From Eubacteriaceae bacterium Marseille-Q4139 (lineage in GTDB: Bacteria; Bacillota; Clostridia; Lachnospirales; Lachnospiraceae): DNA of 64,000 nucleotides. The position numbers and the translations under genes are program-made. Numbering within the stretch: position 1 is the stretch's first letter; each line of letters opens with the position of its first letter. The notes below the pieces were generated by a model. That model made no database searches and was not told where the DNA came from. It saw only the letters and a program-made list of their open reading frames with translations. The stretch spans positions 490,153 to 554,152 of the forward strand of contig JAGTTQ010000001.1 in NCBI GenBank assembly GCA_018223415.1, given 5' to 3'. Below are positions 32,601 to 40,180 of this stretch, one piece after another.

Positions 32601-33872
32601 TTACACGTAAAGCGGCCAGAATAACGGGATCAGGATCACGCAGGCCACTAAGAACACAACCGTCATTCCGATGTTGCTCTTTAAGTAATCCGAGAACTTG
32701 TAGCCGCCGTATGCATAAATCAGGTTTGCAGGCGGGCAGGCAATCGGCGTTAAAATGGACATGGTCGATGCGATGCAGAGCACCATGAGAAGCGCGGACG
32801 GGAATACCCCGATGGTTTCCGCAATGGCGATGATGATTGGCATCAAAAGCGTAATCGTAACCACGTTGGACATGAACTGGGTCATGACGCAGGTGAGGAT
32901 GAAAATGACAATCGTGATGTAGTAAACATTGGTGGAGCCGCCGATGATGTTGATTAACGTATCCGCAATGATCTGGGCTGCGCCGGTGTTCTTAAGCGCC
33001 GTCGCAAGAGGCGTCATTCCGCCGAGCAGGATCACGGTCTTAATGCTCACCAGGTTGTATGCCTGCTGTTCCGTAAAGATTCCAAGAAGAACGTCCACAA
33101 CAGCTCCCATGATGGCAACCATGTAGGACGGGATTCCCGTCTGTTCCTCAAATACCATGCCGACAAAAACAACGAGCAGTACAACTACTGAGGCCACCTG
33201 CTTCCACATGGGAGCGTCCTTCGGCGCCTTCTGGCTGAAGATATTCGACTCATCGTTGAAGACTTTGATATCCGGCAGGAATTTGTAGCCGATGAAATAC
33301 ATGTACACCAGCATGATAACGGTCAGCGGAAGGCCGATTTTCGAGATTTCAAAGAAGCCGAAGGGCTGGCCCAGCTCTTTAATCTGATTTCCGATCAGGA
33401 CGTTGACGGCCGCGTCGCCCACTAACGTCAATCTGCCGCCTGCCATGGCACCCAGAAATGCACACATCAAAAGCCTTGACCTGGAAAAGCCTGTTGTCGC
33501 CGCAATTCCCATGATAATCGGGATGAAAACGGCAACGGTGCCGGAGTTGCTTAAGCCGGCTGACATGATGCTGGAAAGGATCAGAATCGCCATAATCATC
33601 TGGCGCTCCGTCTTTGCGTACCGCGTGACGACGGCCGCCACCTTGTCACAGACTCCCGTCTCAAACAGGGCACTTCCGACGATGACGACGCCGATCAGCA
33701 TTAAAATTGTAGTGCTGGCAAAGCCGCTGACCGCCTCGGCCGGTGTTACAAGCCCCGTAAGCACCAGGACGCACAGCGTCAGCATGACCGTCATATTGAC
33801 CGGAATTTTTTCCAGAAGAAAGGATATGACTGCCAGGATTAAAATAATAATTGTTAATGTGGATGGTTCCAT
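32601..33872 (-). CDS. SLC13/DASS-type anion transporter
   Basis: 423 residues from the ATG at 33872, after GAGGGGG. About eleven membrane helices are visible. Two repeated regions (SAGLSNSGTVAVFIPIIMG near 105-123, and MTQFMSNVVTITLLMPIII near 335-353) match the SNT/SNV substrate and sodium-binding motifs of the divalent anion:sodium symporter family. It is likely to import a dicarboxylate or other organic anion. It is the first gene of an operon with amidohydrolase 1. The promoter region contains LysR operator copy 2. Confidence 0.86.
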   Translation of the reverse strand: MEPSTLTIIILILAVISFLLEKIPVNMTVMLTLCVLVLTGLVTPAEAVSGFASTTILMLIGVVIVGSALFETGVCDKVAAVVTRYAKTERQMIMAILILSSIMSAGLSNSGTVAVFIPIIMGIAATTGFSRSRLLMCAFLGAMAGGRLTLVGDAAVNVLIGNQIKELGQPFGFFEISKIGLPLTVIMLVYMYFIGYKFLPDIKVFNDESNIFSQKAPKDAPMWKQVASVVVLLVVFVGMVFEEQTGIPSYMVAIMGAVVDVLLGIFTEQQAYNLVSIKTVILLGGMTPLATALKNTGAAQIIADTLINIIGGSTNVYYITIVIFILTCVMTQFMSNVVTITLLMPIIIAIAETIGVFPSALLMVLCIASTMSILTPIACPPANLIYAYGGYKFSDYLKSNIGMTVVFLVACVILIPLFWPLYV

Positions 33873-34006
33873 ATTGCCCCCTCTTTTCGATTCCGTACTC
33901 TGGAGCTGCCGGCGATTCCAGGTTTTCGGAATTCCGCAATGCACGTCTGCATTTGTCATTTTGTACGATGAACTGACAGGAATTCCGTCTTTTTTTGACG
34001 TTTTTG

Positions 34007-34035
34007 ATTATAGCATACGGGCATCAAAAAATGAA
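34007..34035 (-). promoter_or_regulatory. Promoter of the SLC13/amidohydrolase 1 operon
   Basis: TATAAT at 34007-34012 and a weak TTCATT 17 bases upstream on the minus strand. A weak -35 box suits activator-dependent expression; the operator at 34056-34074 would be centred near -65. Confidence 0.55.
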
Positions 34036-34055
34036 ACAAGGTTATTTTTCCAGTT

Positions 34056-34074
34056 CAACAAAATATCCTTGTTA
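34056..34074. promoter_or_regulatory. LysR-type operator, copy 2
   Basis: CAACAA-N7-TTGTTA, the same half-sites and spacing as copy 1. The surrounding bases (TTTTTC and AGTT before the left half-site) also match between copies. Confidence 0.6.
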
Positions 34075-34136
34075 TGACCTGCCTCTTCCTGTGGTATAAC
34101 TGATAGAAAGCAAAGATAAGAATCAGGAGTGTGCAC

Positions 34137-34667
34137 ATGAGAGACGTTGTTTTATTTATTGCCATGAGCTTGGACGGATATATCGCCGACAAAAACGGGG
34201 GCGTCGGCTGGCTTTCCGGACAGGGAGACGCGGACGAGCCCATGGACTCCTACGGAACCTTCATAAAAGATGTGGACACGGTCGTCATGGGCTGGAACAC
34301 CTATCACCAGGTTGTGACGGAGCTGTCGCCCGGCCAATGGGTTTATGAGGGGCTTAAAACCTATGTCATCACCCACAGGAACCTCACGTCCGAAGAAGGT
34401 ATCGTCTTCACCGTTCAGGATCCCTGCGAGCTGATAAAAAACCTTCGGAAGGAGGACGGCAGGCGGATCTGGATCTGTGGCGGCGCCGATTTAATCCGTC
34501 AGCTGGAGGGGGCAAACCTCATTGACGAGTATCAGCTTTCCGTGATTCCCGTGATCCTGGGCTCTGGGATCCGCCTTTTTTCGCCGGCCTCCGAAGAGAA
34601 AAACCTTAAGCTTCTCCGCTCCCGGGAGTATGGCGGGATTGCGGAACTGGTATATCGGAAGCGGTAA
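34137..34667 (+). CDS. Dihydrofolate reductase-like (RibD C-terminal family) protein
   Basis: 176 residues from the ATG at 34137, with AGGAG 8 bases upstream. It has the FIAMSLDGYIADKNGGVGWL start and VMGWNTYHQV segment of DHFR/RibD-C-like reductases, and IWICGGADLIRQ as the second nucleotide-binding strand and loop. Clostridial homologues of this type are stand-alone reductases without an assigned substrate. It lies between two leftward catabolic operons but in the opposite direction. A strong terminator follows. Confidence 0.88.
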   Translation: MRDVVLFIAMSLDGYIADKNGGVGWLSGQGDADEPMDSYGTFIKDVDTVVMGWNTYHQVVTELSPGQWVYEGLKTYVITHRNLTSEEGIVFTVQDPCELIKNLRKEDGRRIWICGGADLIRQLEGANLIDEYQLSVIPVILGSGIRLFSPASEEKNLKLLRSREYGGIAELVYRKR

Positions 34668-34680
34668 AAATCTTTTTACA

Positions 34681-34730
34681 CCGCGGCCGGGCCTTTCCAT
34701 AAGCTCATGGCCGCGGCGCCTTTTCTTATT
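34681..34730 (+). terminator. Terminator after the DHFR-like gene
   Basis: CCGCGGCC and GGCCGCGG form an 8-base-pair stem around a 20-base loop, followed by CGCCTTTTCTTATTTT. Confidence 0.6.
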
Positions 34731-34736
34731 TTCCTT

Positions 34737-35552
34737 TTACATAACCTGGCGGACAAATTCTGCCCTCTCGTCCAGGAAGGCCGCCCATTTTTCCGTGTCA
34801 ATAAACGGCCGGTAGTCTCTCCTGTCTGCCGGAACCCGTTTTAGCATGTCCGAATGGGACGGATGGCTCGGCGTGCAGATGTCCACATGGATGGACTTCA
34901 TGTCCTCGCAGTCCTTTAAAAACGTCTGCTGGAGAGAAAGCGGGAGATGGACTTTATTCAGATATTCCGTATTGATGGTATTTGTTCCCACGCCGCCGTG
35001 CATGGCCCAGGTGAGCGTCTTCCCATCTTCGTCCTTTACCTCCACAAAGAAAGAGGTGCACCCCGGCGTATGGCCGGCCGTCAGGCGGGTACGGATTACC
35101 ACATCGCCCATGACAATGGGAGTATCATCGCTGTAATACTCGTCCACCGTGTAGTCGATGATCTTAAAGCCCTCTCCGCTCATGTCGGCTTCCGGCTTCT
35201 TTCTCCACTCATCGTCCTCTTTTGCCAGGTAAATCTTCGCCCCGGTCAGCTCCTTTAAGCAGCGCGCGCCGCCGTCGTGATCCATGTGGGCGTGGCTTAA
35301 AAGAATCTTTTTGATATCCTTCGGATCGAAGCCCAGCTTCCGGATGGCCTCCAAAAGCAGGTACGTCGTCTCAAACATTGTGGAGTCAATGAGAGCCAGG
35401 CCTTCTGAGGTCTCAATCAGAAAGCTTCCCACAAACAGGTTGCCCACGTAATAAATATGCGGAGCCACGCGGAAGGGCTCGATATCCACTTCCCAGGGGG
35501 TGTCTTTGGATGCCATTACAATATTTTTTGGTGTTTTCTTAATCTCTGCCAT
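34737..35552 (-). CDS. MBL-fold metallo-hydrolase
   Basis: 271 residues. The zinc motif is LLSHAHMDHDGG (near 90-101), a SHAHMDH variant of HxHxDH, with further ligands in TAGHTPGCTSFF (near 160) and TPSHPSHSD (near 236). The overall plan fits lactamase-like hydrolases acting on lactones or esters. It is the last gene of an operon with amidohydrolase 2 and the CitMHS carrier (23 bases after the carrier gene), so it may open a ring or cleave an ester in the same pathway. The substrate is unknown. Confidence 0.88.
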   Translation of the reverse strand: MAEIKKTPKNIVMASKDTPWEVDIEPFRVAPHIYYVGNLFVGSFLIETSEGLALIDSTMFETTYLLLEAIRKLGFDPKDIKKILLSHAHMDHDGGARCLKELTGAKIYLAKEDDEWRKKPEADMSGEGFKIIDYTVDEYYSDDTPIVMGDVVIRTRLTAGHTPGCTSFFVEVKDEDGKTLTWAMHGGVGTNTINTEYLNKVHLPLSLQQTFLKDCEDMKSIHVDICTPSHPSHSDMLKRVPADRRDYRPFIDTEKWAAFLDERAEFVRQVM

Positions 35553-35575
35553 ATCGCCATTTTACCTTTCTGTAA

Positions 35576-36877
35576 TTATACAAGCCCAAACAGGGTACAC
35601 AATAGAACACCGAGCACATTAAACACAAAGCAGGGGATGACGGAGTATTTCACCTGGGAGATGATATCCACCTCTGCCAGCTCGCAGGCCAGGTTGTTTG
35701 CCGCAACCAGCGGTGAACAGGGATTTAAGTAGGAAATACACAAAACCGTCAGTACCTGATAAGCCGTAAGGCCGCAGCCCGCGCCGATTCCCAAAAGGAG
35801 CGGATTCATGCTCTGGAATGCCTGATAAGGGATAAAAATCTGGAGCGGAAGCACCACAATCGCATACAGCACATGGGTAAACCTTGCCATGGATTCCGGG
35901 ATTACGGAAAGTACCACGTCTACCATCGCCGTTACCATTCCCGTTCCGTTTAAGATGCCGACCATAATTCCAATTCCCAAAAACAGGATTGCCGGTGCCA
36001 GCATCGTTGCCGAGTGCTTTCTCACGATCTGGTTTTGCTCCTTCTGGGTATGGTAATTCACCAAAAGCGTCACGGCCGAGAACAGCATAAATAAGAGATA
36101 CGTTGCAACCTTCGTAAGGAACATGAAGCAGAGCAGGGAAACGGCAAAAATTGCGAAGTTGACCCAGAATAACTGGGGACGTGCAAGGGGCTTATCGGAA
36201 AAGTCCACTTTCTTATTCCCGTCGTCCTTCAAAAACTCAGCCCGCAGGGCTGCCAGCTCCGCCGCGTTCTGTCTGGAATAATATCTTCCGCAGCCAACGG
36301 CGTATAAAACTGCCAGCGTAAACAGGACTGCAATCACTGGATACAGGCTCTGTGCCATGACAACCGGGTTGATTTCCGGCGCATAGACCGGCATCTTTGC
36401 CGGCTGTGCCCATGCCATGCCCGTCATCGGTGCAGCCGCCAGGGATACGAGAAGCACCAGGCAGCGCCTGTCGATGTTTAATCTCTTATAAAGCGGCGCC
36501 AGAGCCGGAATGGCGATCAGGTATGTCGTATTGTAGGCACCGTCCAGATGGCCGATGAAGGCCACCGCAATGGTGACAACCATGACGACGTAAATATTGC
36601 CTTTCGTAATGCCGACCAGCTTGTTTACGATGATGTCAAACATTCCCGTTTCCGACAGGATGCTGAAATAAAGCACTGCGAAGATACAGAGCAGCACCGA
36701 ATTAAACGTGCCGCTGACCCCCGTCGCCGCAAAGCCCATGATGTCATTGAACGAGTACCCGCATAAAAGTCCGGCAATCACCGGCACCACGATGAACGGA
36801 ACCATCAGATGCATTTTCTTGCTCAGTGCCAGAACGGCCGAGACAATAAACATAACTAAGCCTATAACTGCTACCAT
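35576..36877 (-). CDS. CitMHS-family organic anion transporter
   Basis: 433 residues with about twelve membrane helices. It matches the CitMHS/ArsB-like superfamily: an early GFAATGVSGTFNSVLLCIFAVLYFSI segment, a conserved GHLDGAYNTTYLIAIPALAPLYKRL run (near 113-137), and ILNGTGMV near 315. Such carriers import citrate complexed with metal, or related acids. GGAGG lies 9 bases before the ATG. It follows amidohydrolase 2 after 32 bases. Together with the SLC13 carrier this gives the island two unrelated anion carriers, one per amidohydrolase. Confidence 0.85.
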   Translation of the reverse strand: MVAVIGLVMFIVSAVLALSKKMHLMVPFIVVPVIAGLLCGYSFNDIMGFAATGVSGTFNSVLLCIFAVLYFSILSETGMFDIIVNKLVGITKGNIYVVMVVTIAVAFIGHLDGAYNTTYLIAIPALAPLYKRLNIDRRCLVLLVSLAAAPMTGMAWAQPAKMPVYAPEINPVVMAQSLYPVIAVLFTLAVLYAVGCGRYYSRQNAAELAALRAEFLKDDGNKKVDFSDKPLARPQLFWVNFAIFAVSLLCFMFLTKVATYLLFMLFSAVTLLVNYHTQKEQNQIVRKHSATMLAPAILFLGIGIMVGILNGTGMVTAMVDVVLSVIPESMARFTHVLYAIVVLPLQIFIPYQAFQSMNPLLLGIGAGCGLTAYQVLTVLCISYLNPCSPLVAANNLACELAEVDIISQVKYSVIPCFVFNVLGVLLCTLFGLV

Positions 36878-36909
36878 ACTCTTTTCTTCCTCCTTCGTTT
36901 TTCTTCCCC

Positions 36910-38058
36910 TTAAAACGTGACATTCCGAAATACCATTTCCCCGTTTTTCACCGTAAGCACCGGCTCATAGACAAGATCCCCTGTCCGAAGTGAACCGATC
37001 TTGTCCGAATACGGCCTGTCCCCAAACACATTTTTCCTACGGCACGGACGGAATACGGCGATATCCGCCTGCTTTCCCGGCTTCAGGCTGCCAACGCGGC
37101 CGGAAATCCCCATGGAAACGGCCGGGTTCCAGGTACATCTTTTGATTACCTCCGGAAATGGAAGCCCTAAAAACACATACTTCGATACCTGCATCGCCAT
37201 ATTAAAGGACGTCGGCCGCAGATGCATGCTGAGCTTTGTGAGGTCTGTGCCGATAAAGTCCGGATAGACCTTCTCCTTCATGGCCGCCTCGCTGACCTCG
37301 AAGGAGAAATGGGCTCTCGCGTCGGCCGCCTCAAAAAGGATGCCTTTCTCCCGCGCCTCTTTCACCTCCCGGGACACCTGCCCGTTTTTCAGAATACTGT
37401 ATCCTGTATTCTGATACATGTGGGTCACGATATCGCCCGGGCGGAGACATCTTAAGATTTCTTCCACCGGCTCCGGCGGGTTGGTGATGTGAACCATGAG
37501 CGGCGCTTTCAATTCCTCTCCGATGCTGACCGCTTCCTTGAGTGGGCCAAGTCCCAGATCCCCGACGATGTTCTTACTGGTTCTGAGCTTAAGCCCCAGG
37601 ATACGGCCCCGGTACCGTTCCAGCGTCTCTCGGATTCCCTGCCTGTCCATATGGGCCGGAGCCACGTCCTCCATGGCTTCCGGCAGGCTGGAAAGCCCCG
37701 TGCTGCATACGTTCAGGTAAAAGAAGACCTCTAACTTCGTATGTTCCAACGCCGGCAGATACTGCTCAAACGTCTCACAGCCCGTACTTCCAGCATCGAC
37801 AACCGTCGTCACTCCGGCAGAAAAGCAGGCGGCTTCCCCGGGAATCCCGATCTTTGCCCAGGGATATACATGGGCGTGGTGGTCGATGAGCCCCGGCGTC
37901 ACCATGCATCCCTCTGCATCGATTTCGCTGACGGCGGCTCCGGAAATCTCCGGCTCCATCCTCACGATTTCCGTTCCCTCGACCGTAAGATCCATCCGTT
38001 CTTTCCTGCCCGTCTCCGGGTCAATCACAGTTCCGTTTCTGATAATCAGAGACATCAC
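36910..38058 (-). CDS. Amidohydrolase family protein 2 (paralogue of protein 1)
   Basis: 382 residues if GTG at 38058 is used (9 bases after GGAGG); ATG at 38055 is the alternative. Metal motif HHAHVYPWA near 59-61, then LGLKLRTSKNIVGDLG, VHITNPP, VTHMYQNTG and IGTDLT in the same order as protein 1. The C-terminal strands (GSLKPGKQADIAVFRP) complete the small beta domain typical of the superfamily. It heads an operon with the CitMHS carrier and MBL hydrolase. The promoter has a ten-G spacer tract and the third LysR-type palindrome. Confidence 0.88.
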   Translation of the reverse strand: MMSLIIRNGTVIDPETGRKERMDLTVEGTEIVRMEPEISGAAVSEIDAEGCMVTPGLIDHHAHVYPWAKIGIPGEAACFSAGVTTVVDAGSTGCETFEQYLPALEHTKLEVFFYLNVCSTGLSSLPEAMEDVAPAHMDRQGIRETLERYRGRILGLKLRTSKNIVGDLGLGPLKEAVSIGEELKAPLMVHITNPPEPVEEILRCLRPGDIVTHMYQNTGYSILKNGQVSREVKEAREKGILFEAADARAHFSFEVSEAAMKEKVYPDFIGTDLTKLSMHLRPTSFNMAMQVSKYVFLGLPFPEVIKRCTWNPAVSMGISGRVGSLKPGKQADIAVFRPCRRKNVFGDRPYSDKIGSLRTGDLVYEPVLTVKNGEMVFRNVTF

Positions 38059-38130
38059 AGCCCTGCACCTCCCCTTCCTAAATACCGACCTGTTTTTTCT
38101 GATTTTCTGTCACATTTTTATTACATTCCC

Positions 38131-38160
38131 ATAATACCCCCCCCCCGTTTAAAAAGTAAA
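38131..38160 (-). promoter_or_regulatory. Promoter of amidohydrolase 2 operon with a ten-G tract in its spacer
   Basis: On the minus strand TATTAT (38131-38136) is directly preceded by ten G (38137-38146). A -35 candidate, TTTACT at 38155-38160, gives an 18-base spacer; loss of one G would give 17. The tract is positioned to change promoter strength by slippage. Confidence 0.5.
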
Positions 38161-38180
38161 ACAATGATTTCTGGCCTTTT

Positions 38181-38199
38181 TCACAAAAATTATTTGTTA
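38181..38199. promoter_or_regulatory. LysR-type operator, copy 3 (degenerate left half)
   Basis: TCACAA-N7-TTGTTA, with the same spacing as copies 1 and 2, and ACAA...TTGT preserved. It is centred about 65 bases before the expected transcription start. Confidence 0.45.
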
Positions 38200-38209
38200 T
38201 CTTGGTGCC

Positions 38210-38251
38210 AAAAAACGCGGCCAGACGCCGTTTCCCCAGCGTCTGTCCGCG
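38210..38251 (-). terminator. Terminator of the MarR/ABC exporter operon
   Basis: CGCGG-ACAGACGC and GCGTCTGG-CCGCG form a 13-base-pair stem around a 10-base loop, followed by T6 on the minus strand. Confidence 0.85.
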
Positions 38252-38277
38252 TTCCATTTTCTCTCTCTTCTCTTTTT

Positions 38278-40167
38278 CTACGCCCCAATGGCATTCCCCG
38301 TATAAAGCTGGTAATATCTCCCCTTTTCCTCCAAAAGCTGTTCATGGGTACCGCGCTCGATGATCCGGCCCTGCTCCAAAACCATGATGCAGTCCGAATT
38401 CTTCACGGTGGAAAGCCGGTGGGCAATCACAAACGTCGTGCGGCCCTTCATGAGCCGGTCCATCCCCTCCTGGACAAGGGCCTCTGTCCGCGTGTCGATG
38501 GACGAGGTGGCCTCGTCTAAGATTAACACCGGCGGGTCGGCCACGGCCGCCCTGGCGATGGCAAGGAGCTGCCTCTGGCCCTGGCTTAAGTTGGCGCCGT
38601 CTCCCGTCAGCATCGTGTTGTAGCCGTCGGGAAGACGCTTTATAAAGTCATCGGCGTTTGCAAGCTTTGCCGCTTCGATGCACTCGCCGTCGGTGGCGTC
38701 CAGCCGCCCGTAGCGGATGTTGTCAAGAACCGTCCCCGTAAACAGGTGGGTGTCCTGAAGCACCATGCCGAGGGAGCGGCGCAGGTCGGCCTTCTTGATC
38801 TTGTTGATGTTGATGCCGTCGTAGCGGATCTTTCCGTCCTGGATGTCGTAAAAGCGGTTAATCAGGTTGGTGATCGTCGTCTTTCCTGCACCGGTGCTGC
38901 CCACGAAAGCGATCTTCTGGCCCGGCGTGGCGTAAAGCTTGATGTTATGGAGAACGATTTTATTCTCGTCGTACCCGAAATCCACGTCGTTGAAGGTCAC
39001 GTCGCCGAGAAGCTTCGTATAGGTGACGGTGCCGTCCGCCTTGTGGGGATGGCGCCATGCCCAGATGCCGGTGCGCTCCGTGGTTTCCGTGAGGGTGCCG
39101 TCCTCCGCCTCTTTGGCGTTGACCAGCTCCACATAGCCCTCGTCCGTCTCCGGCTCTTCGTCTAACATCGTAAAAATACGGTCTGCACCTGCCACAGCCA
39201 TGGCAATGCTGTTTAACTGCTGGCTGATCTGGGTAATCGGCTGCGTAAAGCTCTTATTGAGCGACATAAAGGAGACAAGCGTTCCAAGCGTCAGGCCGGA
39301 ATACCCATTTAAGGCGAGCAAAGCGCCGGCCACGGCACAGAGCACATAGCTGATGTTCCCGAGGTTTGCATTGAGCGGCATCATGATATTGGCGATGCTG
39401 TTTGCATGGTACGTGCTCTTTCTTAACTCCTCGTTTAATTCCCGGAACTGTTCCAGGCTCTTTTCCTCATGGCAGAACACCTTCACGACCTTCTGCCCTT
39501 CCATCATCTCCTCGATATAACCGTTTACGGTACCAATGGCCTTCTGCTGCTTTGCAAAATACATGCCGGACAACGTCCCCAATTTGGAAGCCGCAAACAG
39601 CATGACGGCCACCATGGCAAGAGAGAGCAGAGACAGCGGAATATCCAGAACCAGCATGCTCACAAGCGTCGTCACAAGCGTCACCGAAGAGTTCACAATC
39701 TGTGGGATACTCTGGCTGATGAGCTGGCGCAGCGTATCCACATCGTTGGTGTACACCGACATGATATCGCCGTGGGCGTGGGTGTCAAAGTAGCGGATCG
39801 GCAGCGATTCCATGTGGCTGAAAAGCTCGGTACGGAACCGCTTTAACGTCCCCTGGCTGACATTTACCATGAGCCTCGTGTAGGCGTAGGAACATAAAAT
39901 CCCGGCCGCATAAGTGGCTGCCACAGAAAACAGCGCCGCGGCCAGCGGCCCGAAATCGGGGTTTTCCGCCTTCGTGAGAGGCAGGATGTAATCGTCGATC
40001 AGGCTCTGCATGAATAACGTCCCCCGCAGGGTCGCCAACGACGAACCGATAATGCAGGCCACCACAAGAACCATCTGCCATTTATAATCTTTTACCATTT
40101 CCGAAAGGATACGTCCGACAATCCGGATCATATCCTTTGCATTTCTCTTTCCTTTTTCCTTCATCAC
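38278..40167 (-). CDS. ABC exporter subunit B, membrane-ATPase fusion
   Basis: 629 residues: a six-helix exporter domain (about 1-330) then an ATPase with Walker A GSTGAGKTT (near 407), signature LSQGQRQLL and Walker B LILDEATSSID with the catalytic Glu present. An insert of about 40 residues with acidic and Trp-containing sequence separates the membrane domain from the ATPase, as in BmrD/YheH-like proteins. The partner gene lies 13 bases upstream. Together they should form a heterodimeric drug or lipid exporter. Transcribed from the MarR gene promoter. Confidence 0.92.
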   Translation of the reverse strand: MMKEKGKRNAKDMIRIVGRILSEMVKDYKWQMVLVVACIIGSSLATLRGTLFMQSLIDDYILPLTKAENPDFGPLAAALFSVAATYAAGILCSYAYTRLMVNVSQGTLKRFRTELFSHMESLPIRYFDTHAHGDIMSVYTNDVDTLRQLISQSIPQIVNSSVTLVTTLVSMLVLDIPLSLLSLAMVAVMLFAASKLGTLSGMYFAKQQKAIGTVNGYIEEMMEGQKVVKVFCHEEKSLEQFRELNEELRKSTYHANSIANIMMPLNANLGNISYVLCAVAGALLALNGYSGLTLGTLVSFMSLNKSFTQPITQISQQLNSIAMAVAGADRIFTMLDEEPETDEGYVELVNAKEAEDGTLTETTERTGIWAWRHPHKADGTVTYTKLLGDVTFNDVDFGYDENKIVLHNIKLYATPGQKIAFVGSTGAGKTTITNLINRFYDIQDGKIRYDGININKIKKADLRRSLGMVLQDTHLFTGTVLDNIRYGRLDATDGECIEAAKLANADDFIKRLPDGYNTMLTGDGANLSQGQRQLLAIARAAVADPPVLILDEATSSIDTRTEALVQEGMDRLMKGRTTFVIAHRLSTVKNSDCIMVLEQGRIIERGTHEQLLEEKGRYYQLYTGNAIGA

Positions 40168-40180
40168 GTCTCACCTTCCT

